Shown piece after piece: positions 17,213-26,087 of a stretch of 64,000 bases of DNA. Under the pieces are notes generated by a model. It was not told where the DNA came from. It searched no databases and saw only the letters and a program-made list of their open reading frames with translations. The position numbers and the translations under genes are program-made. The DNA is taken from the NCBI GenBank assembly GCA_031385445.1, contig JANNBM010000020.1:1-64000 (forward strand), given 5' to 3'. Source of the stretch: CAIYZT01 sp031385445. Its GTDB lineage: Bacteria; Pseudomonadota; Alphaproteobacteria; Rhodobacterales; Rhodobacteraceae. Numbering within the stretch: the first letter of the stretch is position 1; each line of letters starts with the position of its first letter.

Positions 17213-18169
17213 ATGAGCGGACTATTGGCACTTTTTGACGACGTGGCCGCCATTGCCAAAGTTGCGGCGGCTTCGGTTGATGACATTGCCGCAGCGGCGG
17301 GCAAAGCGGGGGCCAAAGCGGCGGGCGTCGTGATTGATGACGCCGCGGTCACGCCCAAATATGTGCATGGATTTGCCGCCGACCGGGAGTTGCCGATCAT
17401 CTGGCGCATCGCGCTTGGGTCGGTGAAAAACAAGCTGATCGTGCTGCTGCCGGCGCTTCTGGCGCTGAACTATTTCCTGCCGTCCGCGATCACACCTCTG
17501 CTGATGATCGGCGGGGCCTATCTTTGCTTTGAGGGTGCCGAAAAGATCTTTCACGCCCTTTTCCCCCATGCGGACCATGACGTTGACCTTGATTTCGACA
17601 CCAAAGACCCTGCCCATCTTGAAGAGGAAAAGATTGCGGGCGCGATCAAGACGGATTTCATCTTGTCGGCCGAAATCATGACAATCGCTCTTGCCGCCAT
17701 TCCGGCCAGCACCATTTTTCTCGAAGCGATCACGCTTGCCATCGTTGGCATCCTGATCACCGCCGCCGTCTACGGTGCCGTCGCGTTTATCGTGAAGATG
17801 GATGATATCGGCCTGCACATGGCGGCCAACCGCAAAACCGCCGCCGCGCGCGCCTTTGGGCGCGCCCTGGTGCGCGCCATGCCAAAGCTGATGACGGTCC
17901 TGTCGCTGATCGGGACAGCGGCGATGTTGTGGGTCGGCGGCAGTATTTTCATTCACGGGATGGACGTGCTGGGCCTGCCCGAACCCTACACCACCATCCA
18001 CCACTGGGCCGAATTGGCCGCCCATGCCCTTCCGGGGGCCGCCGGTTTTGTCAGCTGGGCCGTTACGGCGGCTTGCGACGGGGTTTTGGGCACGGCCTTT
18101 GGCTTGCTGCTGATCCCCTTTGCCACGCGGGTTGTCGGCCCGGTTTGGGCGCGGGTTACGGCCAGGTAA
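17213..18169 (+). CDS. DUF808 (YedI-type) inner membrane protein
   Basis: 318 residues. N-terminus SGLLALFDDVAAIAKVAA is the DUF808 hallmark, followed by DDAAVTPKYVHGF and at least six TM segments (about 80-125, 155-200, 220-245, 270-315). The cytoplasmic loop around 120-140 is very acidic (HADHDVDLDFDTKD). Membrane protein of unknown function. It stands alone between minus-strand gap and tkt, with a bidirectional terminator just after it. Confidence 0.9.
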   Translation: MSGLLALFDDVAAIAKVAAASVDDIAAAAGKAGAKAAGVVIDDAAVTPKYVHGFAADRELPIIWRIALGSVKNKLIVLLPALLALNYFLPSAITPLLMIGGAYLCFEGAEKIFHALFPHADHDVDLDFDTKDPAHLEEEKIAGAIKTDFILSAEIMTIALAAIPASTIFLEAITLAIVGILITAAVYGAVAFIVKMDDIGLHMAANRKTAAARAFGRALVRAMPKLMTVLSLIGTAAMLWVGGSIFIHGMDVLGLPEPYTTIHHWAELAAHALPGAAGFVSWAVTAACDGVLGTAFGLLLIPFATRVVGPVWARVTAR

Positions 18170-18194
18170 AAGGCCGCCAAAAGCGGCGGCCTTT
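18169..18194. terminator. Bidirectional terminator between DUF808 gene and tkt
   Basis: Perfect stem AAAGGCCGCC (18169-18178) / GGCGGCCTTT (18185-18194), 6-nt loop; A/T ends on both sides serve both convergent genes. Confidence 0.75.
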
Positions 18195-18220
18195 CCCAAA
18201 TTTTTGGCGTCCGCAAGCGT

Positions 18221-20236
18221 TCAAAGCAAAGCTTTGACTTTGGCGACAGCACCTTCGGCGGTAATTCCGAACTCTTTGTAAAGCCGGTCATAAGGCGCCG
18301 ACGCGCCAAAGGATGACATGCCAACGAAATCCGCCTTGCCGTCCCGCCCCCGCTCGCCCAAAAGCCAGCGGTCCCAGCCTTGGCGAACCCCGGCTTCAAT
18401 CGCCACACGCACCGGCCCCGCCGGCAACACGCGCCGGCGATAAGCCTCGTCCTGCGCCGCAAACATCTCCATCGACGGCATGGAAACGACACGGGTGCCG
18501 ATCCCCTCCGCCTCCAGCAACGCCTTGGCGTTCATGGCGATTTCCACCTCAGACCCGCTGGCCATCAAGATCACCTGCCGCTTGCCGCTCGCCTCGGCCA
18601 AAATATAAGCCCCCTTGGCCGACAGGTTCTGCGCGCTGTGCACCTTGCGCACCGCGATCAGGTTCTGGCGGCTTAGCGCGATGACCGACGGCGTTTTGGT
18701 TTGGCCAAACGCGATCTCCCAGCATTCGGCAACCTCAACCAGGTCAGCCGGCCGCAGCACCAGAGTGTTCGGCGTCGCGCGCGAGATTGCCAGATGCTCA
18801 ACAGGTTGGTGCGTCGGGCCATCTTCGCCCAGACCGATGGAATCATGCGTCATCACATAGACGACCGGCACCCCCATCAGCGCCGAAAGCCGCATCGCAG
18901 GGCGGGCATAGTCGGTAAAGCACATGAACGTGCCCGAATAGGGCCGCACCCCGCCATGCAGCGCCATCCCGTTCATCGCGGCGGCCATGCCATGCTCGCG
19001 GATGCCCCAATGCATGTAGCGGCCCTTGCGGTCTTCGGGGGTGAAGATGCCCAGATTGGCAGTCTTGGTGTTGTTCGACCCGGTCAGATCGGCCGAGCCG
19101 CCAAAGGTTTCGTTCAGGATCGGGTTGATCACGTCCAGGGCTTTTTCGCTCGCGGTGCGGCTGGCCAGCTTTGCCGCCGCCTCCGAGGCTGACTTCTTCA
19201 GCCCCCGGATCGCTGCGCTCAGCCGGTTCGGGACACCGCCCGCGAAAATGCGCGCGAATTCCGCCTGCTTGGCGGCGGGCAGGGCGGCAAGCCGCGCCTC
19301 CCACTCCGCCCGCGCCTTTGCGCCGCGCGCGCCGATGGCCAGCCACTGCGCCTTGACATCGCCCGGAATTTCAAACGCGCCCGCGGTCCAGCCATAGGCC
19401 TCTTTGGCGGCTTTCATCTGCGCGGCGTCGGTCAGCGCGCCGTGGCCTTTGCTGGTGTCCTGCGCCGCATGGCCCAGCGCGATATGGGTTTTACAAGCAA
19501 TCATCGCGGGCCGGGCCGAGGCCTTGGCCGCCGTGATCGCGCGGTCGATATCGTCCGGATTATGCCCGTCACAGGAAAACACATCCCAGCCACTGGCCGC
19601 GAAACGGGCCTTCTGGTCGGTCACATCGGCCAAGGACACCTTGCCATCTATCGTGATGCCATTGTCATCCCAAAGCACGATCAGCCGCGACAACTGCTGC
19701 TTTCCGGCCAGGCCAATCGCCTCTTGGCTGACGCCTTCCATCAAACAGCCGTCGCCGGCGATCACATAGGTGTGGTGGCTTTGAATCCTGGCGCCCCAGC
19801 GCGCGCGCAGATGCTCTTCTGCCATAGCAAAGCCGACCGCGTTGGCAAATCCCTGACCCAGCGGCCCGGTCGTGGTTTCAACGCCGGACACATGGCCATA
19901 TTCCGGATGCCCGGCGGTGATCGCGCCCCATTGGCGGAAATTGCGGATCTGGTCCATCGTCATGTCGGCATAACCGGTCAGATGCAGCAAGGAATAGATC
20001 AACATGGACCCATGCCCTGCCGACAAGATGAAGCGGTCGCGGTCTGGCCATCGCGGCGCGGTCGGGTCAAACTTCAGGTGTTTTTCAAACAGCACCGTTG
20101 CCACATCCGCCATGCCCATCGGCATGCCCGAATGCCCCGAATTTGCCGCCGCAACCGCGTCCAGCGTCAAGGTGCGGATGGCGGCCGCGCGCATCCAATG
20201 GGCCGGATGGCGGGCGCGAAGCGATGCGATATCCAA
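18221..20236 (-). CDS. tkt: Transketolase
   Basis: 671 residues from a TTG start. Thiamine-diphosphate motif GDGCLMEG (about 155) with the following ~30-residue segment, HQPVEHLA in the pyrimidine domain, and the C-terminal domain from about 530. The TTG at 20236 is chosen because homologues start near DIASLRARHPAHW and AGGA lies upstream; the frame is open to 20296 but without protein character. It transfers two-carbon units in the pentose phosphate pathway (and Calvin cycle where present). Residues 320-370 form a variable linker. Confidence 0.95.
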   Translation of the reverse strand: MDIASLRARHPAHWMRAAAIRTLTLDAVAAANSGHSGMPMGMADVATVLFEKHLKFDPTAPRWPDRDRFILSAGHGSMLIYSLLHLTGYADMTMDQIRNFRQWGAITAGHPEYGHVSGVETTTGPLGQGFANAVGFAMAEEHLRARWGARIQSHHTYVIAGDGCLMEGVSQEAIGLAGKQQLSRLIVLWDDNGITIDGKVSLADVTDQKARFAASGWDVFSCDGHNPDDIDRAITAAKASARPAMIACKTHIALGHAAQDTSKGHGALTDAAQMKAAKEAYGWTAGAFEIPGDVKAQWLAIGARGAKARAEWEARLAALPAAKQAEFARIFAGGVPNRLSAAIRGLKKSASEAAAKLASRTASEKALDVINPILNETFGGSADLTGSNNTKTANLGIFTPEDRKGRYMHWGIREHGMAAAMNGMALHGGVRPYSGTFMCFTDYARPAMRLSALMGVPVVYVMTHDSIGLGEDGPTHQPVEHLAISRATPNTLVLRPADLVEVAECWEIAFGQTKTPSVIALSRQNLIAVRKVHSAQNLSAKGAYILAEASGKRQVILMASGSEVEIAMNAKALLEAEGIGTRVVSMPSMEMFAAQDEAYRRRVLPAGPVRVAIEAGVRQGWDRWLLGERGRDGKADFVGMSSFGASAPYDRLYKEFGITAEGAVAKVKALL

Positions 20237-20430
20237 TTCATCAATCCTGTTCTTTGGGGCTTTACCGCTGAATATCAGCCTGATCAGCAAGATCAAGCGC
20301 GCATCCCAAGCCGTTGATCACAAAGGGACAGCACAAGTTCCCGGTTTGGGTTAACATAAGTCTTGACGCGGGGCTGCGCGATTCGCACTTTGGCAGCAAC
20401 GCCAGGACAAGACGGCAGGGATTGGGGCAG

Positions 20431-20838
20431 ATGCAGGAAATCATCGATCTTGAACGGCGCATCACCGCTGCGCTTGAACGTCTTTCGAAAACCATCGGCC
20501 GCACAGACCGCGCGCTGCCGCCTGCGCAAGGCAAGTCTGACGCGGCGCCATCAGACCTTCAGGCCGCGCTGGACGAAGAGCGGATGGCCAATGCCCAGCT
20601 GCAAGAACGCCTGCGCGTGCTGAACGAACGCGACGCGGTGCAAAGCGACAAGTCCATAGCGGAAATATCGGCGCTGAATGCCAATCAAGCCGCCGAAATG
20701 CACGCGTTGGAACGTCAGATCGAAAATTTGACCCGTGAATTGACTGCGCTGCAGGCTGAACGGCGGGCTGAGGCCGAGGAAATCACCGATATCGTTGCCG
20801 CCCTAAACCCCCTTATCGAAGAGGCCCGTCATGCCTGA
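20431..20838 (+). CDS. Coiled-coil protein upstream of ZapA
   Basis: 135 residues, almost wholly predicted coiled coil (heptad-rich: LERRITAALERL, LQAALDEERMANAQLQERL, ALERQIENLTRELTALQAE). No catalytic motif. The start at 20431 is the ATG before the first heptads. Its end overlaps the zapA start by 8 bases, so the two are translated together; a division-associated partner role for ZapA/FtsZ is inferred from that coupling only. Diverges from tkt. Confidence 0.75.
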   Translation: MQEIIDLERRITAALERLSKTIGRTDRALPPAQGKSDAAPSDLQAALDEERMANAQLQERLRVLNERDAVQSDKSIAEISALNANQAAEMHALERQIENLTRELTALQAERRAEAEEITDIVAALNPLIEEARHA

Positions 20839-21193
20839 AGTCACCGTTACGGTCGGCGGCCGCCCCTTTACGGTGTCTTGCCAGGAGGGGGAGGAGCACT
20901 TTTTGCACTCCGCAGCGCAGATGCTGGATACCGAAGCCGGCCCGCTGGTCGCGTCCATGGGCCGTTTGCCCGAGGTGCGGATGCTGTTGATGTCGGGCCT
21001 GATGCTGGCAGACCGGACCGCCTCGGTCGAGGATGAAAACCGCGCTTTGAAGGCCAAGCTTGCCGAGCTGCAAGCCCGCCCTGTCACCGAGCGCGAGGTT
21101 CCGACGGTTCCGCAATCGGTGATCGATACTTTGGCCGAACTCGCCGCTCGCGCCGAAGCCATGGCGGCCACGGCCGAAGAGCACCTGCACTAA
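20831..21193 (+). CDS. zapA: Cell division protein ZapA
   Basis: 120 residues. N-terminal globular head (VTVTVGGRPFTVSCQEGEE...LDTEA) and C-terminal coiled coil, the layout of ZapA, which bundles FtsZ filaments at the Z ring. Cotranslated with the upstream coiled-coil gene. Confidence 0.88.
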   Translation: MPEVTVTVGGRPFTVSCQEGEEHFLHSAAQMLDTEAGPLVASMGRLPEVRMLLMSGLMLADRTASVEDENRALKAKLAELQARPVTEREVPTVPQSVIDTLAELAARAEAMAATAEEHLH

Positions 21194-21217
21194 AGCCAGG
21201 CGCTCTGGCCCGGCTTT
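21192..21217. terminator. Convergent terminator between zapA and grxD
   Basis: AAAGCC (21192-21197) pairs with GGCTTT (21212-21217), with further partial pairing inside. It overlaps both stop regions. No long T-run, so moderate support. Confidence 0.4.
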
Positions 21218-21575
21218 ACCCGTTGGCTTCGCGGATCTTGTTCGCCGCGTCCTTGTCAAACTTGACGCCGCTGGTTTCCAAAAGCGTGTCCAACTCGCCC
21301 GACAAAGCCATCTCGATGGCAATATCGCAGCCGCCGACAAACGCGCCCTTCACGTACAGCTGCGGAATGGTCGGCCAATCGCTGAAATCCTTGATGCCCT
21401 GACGGATCTCGGCATCGGCGAGCACGTTGACATCGGCGTAGTCGACGCCAAGATAATTCAGGATCCCCGCCACCTTGGACGAGAACCCGCATTGCGGCAT
21501 CATCTTGGTGCCCTTCATGAACAAAACCACGTCGTTCTTGGTCACGGTGTCTTTGATCTGGTCAACTGCGGTCAT
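21216..21575 (-). CDS. grxD: Monothiol glutaredoxin (Grx4 type)
   Basis: 119 residues with the CGFS active site (MPQCGFSSKV, about 27-37), WPTIPQLYVKG and GGCDIAIEM glutathione-binding blocks. Monothiol glutaredoxins carry and deliver [2Fe-2S] clusters and form complexes with BolA proteins; bolA is the next gene upstream, 12 bases away. AAGGA precedes the ATG. Confidence 0.95.
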   Translation of the reverse strand: MTAVDQIKDTVTKNDVVLFMKGTKMMPQCGFSSKVAGILNYLGVDYADVNVLADAEIRQGIKDFSDWPTIPQLYVKGAFVGGCDIAIEMALSGELDTLLETSGVKFDKDAANKIREANG

Positions 21576-21587
21576 GGTATTATCCTT

Positions 21588-21824
21588 TCAATCCGGGGCC
21601 TTGGTCGTCAACGCCAGCGCATGCAGCGCGCCGTTTGGCCCATCCATCTTGCCTTTCAGGCTGGCATAGACCGCGCGCTGCTGTTGCACCCGGTTCATGC
21701 CCTTGAAACTTTCGTCAATCACCTCGGCCGAGAAATGCGCGCCGTCATCGCCCTGAACAGCAATTTTTGCCTGCGGAAAGGCGGCTCGGATCAGGGATTC
21801 GATTTCGCGGGCGTCGATGGCCAT
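21588..21824 (-). CDS. bolA: BolA family protein
   Basis: 78 residues from an ATG with an AGGAGA ribosome site 6 bases upstream. The BolA fold is visible: ESLIRAAFPQAKIAVQGDDGAHFSA, then the FKGMNRVQQQRAVYASL helix and GALHALAL strand. It contains the invariant His of the second half. BolA pairs with the CGFS glutaredoxin encoded next. This start lies inside a longer frame that begins with a GNAT domain (see the next entry). Confidence 0.9.
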   Translation of the reverse strand: MAIDAREIESLIRAAFPQAKIAVQGDDGAHFSAEVIDESFKGMNRVQQQRAVYASLKGKMDGPNGALHALALTTKAPD

Positions 21825-22391
21825 GGGGTTTCTCCTGTCGGTCTTCGCGGTAAATGTAAGGTCATGGCAGGGGGGCTGCAAGCCCCGATCCGCCAGCACC
21901 AAGCCGCGGCCCGCTGCCCACTCGGCCCGAAGGATGCCGTACAGCAGGGTGTCAAAGTTGCGATCCAGCGGCGCACAGTGATCGTGCATCCGCAAGCGTC
22001 CCTCCAGCGTGAACCCGGCGCGGGCAAAGGCCCGCTGCGCACGCAGGTTGGTATCGCCCGTATCAAGCCAAAGCCGCCCCGCGCCAAGCCTGTCAAAGCC
22101 ATAGCCCATCAACAGGTTCAAAAAATCGCCCCCCCGCCCAAGCCCCACAGTGTCCAAGGCCAGCCGCCGCAGTTCCACTGTGCGTGACCGCGCGTGGATA
22201 TCGCAGAACAGGGCGAACCCGGCGGGGTGGTTTTCGCCCGTCTCGCAAATCAGAAGCCGGCAATCGGGCGAGGTGTGATACGTCATCAACGCCGCGTCGT
22301 CCTCGTCCGTTATGTGCAGCGCATGTTCGGGTTTCCGGGCGATCGACCTGATAAAGCCGAAATCCACTGGGGATGCCTCGCGCAGTTTCAT
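21588..22391 (-). CDS. GNAT acetyltransferase reading in frame into BolA
   Basis: The GNAT part covers residues 1 to about 165 (KLREASPVDFGFIRS start; acetyl-CoA region LGRGGDFLNLLMGYGFDRLGA; FARAGFTLEGRLR). Unlike its tandem paralogue at 22470-22979 it has no stop after its LRAEW end: the frame continues through ~24 non-conserved residues into bolA, giving a 267-residue ORF. The strong internal ribosome site suggests BolA is also, or only, made separately. A GGGGCT/AGCCCC hairpin and a C6 run lie in the junction (about 21870-21886); one extra base there would create a TGA. Fusion, frameshift and sequence error are all possible. Confidence 0.7.
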   Translation of the reverse strand: MKLREASPVDFGFIRSIARKPEHALHITDEDDAALMTYHTSPDCRLLICETGENHPAGFALFCDIHARSRTVELRRLALDTVGLGRGGDFLNLLMGYGFDRLGAGRLWLDTGDTNLRAQRAFARAGFTLEGRLRMHDHCAPLDRNFDTLLYGILRAEWAAGRGLVLADRGLQPPCHDLTFTAKTDRRNPMAIDAREIESLIRAAFPQAKIAVQGDDGAHFSAEVIDESFKGMNRVQQQRAVYASLKGKMDGPNGALHALALTTKAPD

Positions 22392-22469
22392 GACAGCCTT
22401 CCGCGACGGGGTTTTGAACGGGTTGCCGGCCGAATGGAGGACAAAAAGTTCACAACTGCAACGTCATTT

Positions 22470-22979
22470 TCACCGCAGGATCGCCCGCGCCGCGTCCTGT
22501 TGCGCCTGCCATTCCGCGCGCAGCATTCCGTACAGCACCAGATCGGCAGGCGCGCTCATTCCCGGCATTTTCCAATGGTTGCGCAGCCGCCCCTCGACCG
22601 TGAACCCCGCCCGCAGGTAAACCCGGTGTGCGCGCGCGTTCTCGCCCGAGGCATCAAGCCACAGCCGCAGCGCGCCAAGGTCCTCAAAGGCAAAGGTTTT
22701 CAGCGCCTCGATCAAACCCGCGCCTGCGCCCGAATTCGGTGCGGCCAAGGCCAGACGGAACAACTCGATGCGGCCGGAGGGGTGGCCAATTTCCCGAAAA
22801 AGCGCAAAGCCCAGCCGCTGCGGCCCGCCTGTCCAGATCACAAGGCGCTGCGAGGCGTCGCGGATCACCTCGGCCAGCTGATCTTCGGTGAAATCACCAA
22901 GAAAGGGCGTGTTGGCCGGATCTGTGGTCAGCGACCGGATAAACCCGAAGTCCTCTGTGTTCGCCGGACGCAGGGTCAT
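22470..22979 (-). CDS. GNAT family N-acetyltransferase
   Basis: 169 residues, start at 22979 in an ATGA overlap with the purL stop. N-terminal RPANTEDFGFIRSL and C-terminal FTVEGRLRNHWKM blocks match the neighbouring GNAT domain at 21825-22391, so the two are tandem paralogues. Acetyl-CoA-dependent transfer to an unknown acceptor. Cotranscription with purL is likely; a link to purine synthesis is not implied. Confidence 0.85.
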   Translation of the reverse strand: MTLRPANTEDFGFIRSLTTDPANTPFLGDFTEDQLAEVIRDASQRLVIWTGGPQRLGFALFREIGHPSGRIELFRLALAAPNSGAGAGLIEALKTFAFEDLGALRLWLDASGENARAHRVYLRAGFTVEGRLRNHWKMPGMSAPADLVLYGMLRAEWQAQQDAARAILR

Positions 22980-25135
22980 CCGACGGCCTGGGCAAAAGCT
23001 CCGCGATACAGCGCCGAAAGCGCGGCCATCGGCGCGCTGTCCGTGCCCAAAGTCACGCTTTGCCCGCCAAAATAGCCCACCTCGGCCACAGGTACGCCCG
23101 CCTTTGCCGCCGCCGCCATCAGCGCCTTGGCCCCCACCGCGTCGCAAGCCACCAAATAACGCGCCTGATCTTCGCCGAAAAGCTGTCCGATGTCGCCGCT
23201 TGTCAGCGTCACGCCCATCCCCGCAGGATCGGCCATCTCGAACGCCGCCAGCGCCAGCCCACCATCGGACAGATCGCTGCAGGCCCCAATTGCGCCCCGG
23301 TTCGCCAGCACAAATTCGCCATGCGTTCTTTCAGCCGTCAGATCGACCGGCGGTGCATCGCCCGCCTCGATTCCGAACGCTTCGGCCAGCAGCGCCGATT
23401 GTCCCAGATGCCCGCGCGTGACGCCGATCAAAAGCGCCAGATCGCCCGGCGCCGGCTGCCCGGAAATCACATCGGCCAGATCGGTCAATATCCCCACCGC
23501 GCCAATCGTTGGCGTCGGCAAAATCCCCGATCCGTCAGTTTCATTATAAAGCGACACGTTGCCCGAAACGATCGGCATATCCAGCGCCAGAACGGCCGCG
23601 CCGATCCCCTTGATCGCCCCCACCATCTGGCCCATGATCTCGGGCTTTTCGGGATTGCCAAAGTTCAGATTGTCCGTCGTCGCCAATGGCTTGGCGCCCA
23701 CACTTATCAAATTGCGATACGCTTCGGCGACCGCCTGCTTGCCGCCCTCAAACGGGTTGGCTTTCACATAACGCGGCGTCACATCAGACGTAAACGCCAA
23801 AGCCTTGCCCGTGCCATGCACCCGCACCACACCCGCAGGCAGGCCCGGCGTGACCATCGTATCGGCGCCAACCTGCGCGTCATACTGCTGCCAGACCCAA
23901 GCCTTGTGGGCATAAGACGGCGCGCCGATCAGCGCCCGCAGGGCCGCAATCGGCCCAATCGCCGGAACCGCGCCAAGGGGCGCCGCAGCGGGGGTTTCCA
24001 CCCAAGGCCGGTCATATTCCGGTGCGCTCGACGACAGTTTGGACAGCGGCAGATCGGCCTTGACCTCACTTCCGTGCAAGATCACGAAGCGGTCTTCGGG
24101 GATCGTTTCGCCTACGATGGCGAAATCCAGATCCCATTTCACGAAAATCGCCCGCGCCACGTCTTCAAGGTCCGGCTTCAAAACCATCAGCATGCGTTCC
24201 TGCGATTCCGACAGCATCATCTCGTAAGCGGTCATGTTGGTTTCGCGCTGCGGCACCTTGTCCAGTTGCAGTTTGATCCCCAAACCGCCTTTATCACCCA
24301 TCTCGACCGCCGAACAGGTCAGCCCGGCCGCCCCCATATCCTGAATCGAAATGACCGCGCCTGAAGCCATCAGCTCCAGACAAGCTTCCAGCAGCCGCTT
24401 TTCGGTAAAGGGGTCGCCGACCTGGACCGTCGGTCGCTTTTCCTCGATCGTGTCGTCAAACTCGGCGCTTGCCATCGTGGCCCCGCCCACCCCGTCGCGG
24501 CCGGTTTTGGCCCCCAGATAAACCACCGGCATGCCAACCCCCGAGGCCACCGAATAGAAAATCTTGTCAGCATCGGCCAGACCCGCCGCAAAGGCGTTCA
24601 CCAAGCAATTGCCGTTATAGCTGCGGTGAAACCGCACCTCGCCGCCAACGGTCGGCACGCCAAACGCATTGCCATACCCGCCCACGCCTTCGACCACGCC
24701 CTTGACCAGATGCGCGGTTTTGGGGTGCGAAGGTTCGCCAAAACTAAGAGAGTTCATCGCCGCAATCGGCCGCGCGCCCATGGTAAAGACATCGCGCAGA
24801 ATGCCGCCCACGCCCGTCGCCGCGCCTTGATAGGGCTCGATATAAGACGGGTGGTTGTGGCTTTCCATCTTGAAAATCACCGCCTGCCCGTCGCCGATAT
24901 CGACCACCCCAGCGTTCTCCCCCGGCCCGCAAATGACCTGTGGCCCGGTGGTCGGCAGCGTGCGCAGCCATTTTTTCGATGACTTATAAGAGCAATGCTC
25001 GTTCCACATCGCCGAGAAAATCCCCAGCTCGGTATAACTCGGCACCCGGCCTACGATTTGCAGCAGGCGCTGATATTCGTCGGGCTTCATCCCATGCGCG
25101 GCAACGAGGGCGGGGGTGATGGCAGGTTCGGACAT
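22976..25135 (-). CDS. purL: Phosphoribosylformylglycinamidine synthase subunit PurL
   Basis: 719 residues, the small PurL type that works with PurS and PurQ (not in the window) in step four of purine synthesis. Seen: NEHCSYKSSK near the N-terminus, KMESHNHPS and TGVGGILRD in the ATP/FGAR site, GGYGNAFGVPTVGGE, and the repeated AIR-synthase-like halves. Start at 25135 is preceded by TTTGGAG; a codon upstream at 25144 is GTG and abuts the ribosome site. A run of ten G (plus strand 25151-25160) lies in the leader. Confidence 0.95.
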   Translation of the reverse strand: MSEPAITPALVAAHGMKPDEYQRLLQIVGRVPSYTELGIFSAMWNEHCSYKSSKKWLRTLPTTGPQVICGPGENAGVVDIGDGQAVIFKMESHNHPSYIEPYQGAATGVGGILRDVFTMGARPIAAMNSLSFGEPSHPKTAHLVKGVVEGVGGYGNAFGVPTVGGEVRFHRSYNGNCLVNAFAAGLADADKIFYSVASGVGMPVVYLGAKTGRDGVGGATMASAEFDDTIEEKRPTVQVGDPFTEKRLLEACLELMASGAVISIQDMGAAGLTCSAVEMGDKGGLGIKLQLDKVPQRETNMTAYEMMLSESQERMLMVLKPDLEDVARAIFVKWDLDFAIVGETIPEDRFVILHGSEVKADLPLSKLSSSAPEYDRPWVETPAAAPLGAVPAIGPIAALRALIGAPSYAHKAWVWQQYDAQVGADTMVTPGLPAGVVRVHGTGKALAFTSDVTPRYVKANPFEGGKQAVAEAYRNLISVGAKPLATTDNLNFGNPEKPEIMGQMVGAIKGIGAAVLALDMPIVSGNVSLYNETDGSGILPTPTIGAVGILTDLADVISGQPAPGDLALLIGVTRGHLGQSALLAEAFGIEAGDAPPVDLTAERTHGEFVLANRGAIGACSDLSDGGLALAAFEMADPAGMGVTLTSGDIGQLFGEDQARYLVACDAVGAKALMAAAAKAGVPVAEVGYFGGQSVTLGTDSAPMAALSALYRGAFAQAVG

Positions 25136-25325
25136 CGGCGGCACTCCAAAGGGGGGGGGGCATGCCGCCTCTTATGATACCCTTGGCACCGGGAAAAGGG
25201 TTCGATTGCCTGCTTTGTCCCGGCGAGGGCGGTTTTTTGGCGCGACGGAAAATATTTCTGCGGCCAATGTAGAATTGGCAAGGGCGCGGGCGTCCTTGTA
25301 CCGCGAAACCAGAAAAGGAAACACC

Positions 25326-25715
25326 ATGACTTTCGCCATCACTGCGCCTTATGCCGCCGTGCTGACGGTGATCGTGTTCGTGCTGACCCAGTTGGTCATC
25401 CGCGCACGCGCGCGCACCACCATCACGCTTGGCGACAAGGGCGACGACCATTTGCTTGAAGCGTCGCGCCGTCAAATGAACTTTGTCGAGAACGTTCCCA
25501 TCGCCCTGATCCTTATGATCCTTGCCGAAGCGGGCGGTGCCAGCGCCTTGACCTTGCACATCGCCGGGGGCGCCTTGGTGATCGCGCGCCTTGTTCACCC
25601 CTTTGGCATCACGATCGCCCGCGGCAACCATCCGGCGCGCATTGCTGGCGGCGTGGTAACGGGACTGGTCCAGCTGGGTCTGGCCGTCCTTCTTTTGAAG
25701 CAATATTTCGCGTAA
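25326..25715 (+). CDS. MAPEG family membrane protein
   Basis: 129 residues with four hydrophobic segments. The RRQMNFVENVPIALILM block with the ENVP-type motif, followed by ARLVHPFGI, is the MAPEG (membrane-associated eicosanoid/glutathione metabolism) pattern; bacterial members often act as glutathione transferases or peroxidases in the inner membrane. AAGGA precedes the ATG. It is 24 bases upstream of the DGPF gene and probably shares its transcript. Confidence 0.88.
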   Translation: MTFAITAPYAAVLTVIVFVLTQLVIRARARTTITLGDKGDDHLLEASRRQMNFVENVPIALILMILAEAGGASALTLHIAGGALVIARLVHPFGITIARGNHPARIAGGVVTGLVQLGLAVLLLKQYFA

Positions 25716-25739
25716 ATCCAAATCCTGAAAGGACCTAAC

Positions 25740-26087
25740 ATGCAATATATGGCACTGATCTATTCGGCTCCGGGCTCGGAGCCGGTTTATGGCAGCCCCG
25801 AATTCAAGGTGATGATGGACGGCTATTTCGCCTTTACCGCGCATCTGAAAGACAAAGGCGCTTTTGTCTGTGGTGACGGGCTGAAAGGCACCGAGACGGC
25901 CACGTCACTGCGTCTGCGCGGCGGTAAAGTTGAAACGATGGACGGCCCCTTTGCCGAAACCAAGGAACATTTGGGCGGCTATTATGTGATCGAGGTGCCC
26001 GATCTGGACACCGCGATGATGTACGCGGCCATGATTCCAACCGCCGCCTACGGCACGGTCGAGCTGCGCCCCGTCGCCGTATATTGA
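25740..26087 (+). CDS. DGPF (YCII-related) domain protein
   Basis: 115 residues. YCII-like fold with the defining DGPFAETKE motif at about 67-75 followed by GGYYVIEV. DGPF proteins are the standard genomic partners of ECF42 sigma factors, and here the stop codon overlaps the sigma gene start (TGATG). Biochemical role unknown. AAAGGA ribosome site upstream. Confidence 0.92.
   Translation: MQYMALIYSAPGSEPVYGSPEFKVMMDGYFAFTAHLKDKGAFVCGDGLKGTETATSLRLRGGKVETMDGPFAETKEHLGGYYVIEVPDLDTAMMYAAMIPTAAYGTVELRPVAVY

Noticed and set aside
23060..24364. 434-codon plus-strand frame opposite purL
   Set aside because: Exact antisense of the purL coding region; composition rich in Arg/His/Pro from GC-skewed shadow codons, no recognisable motif.
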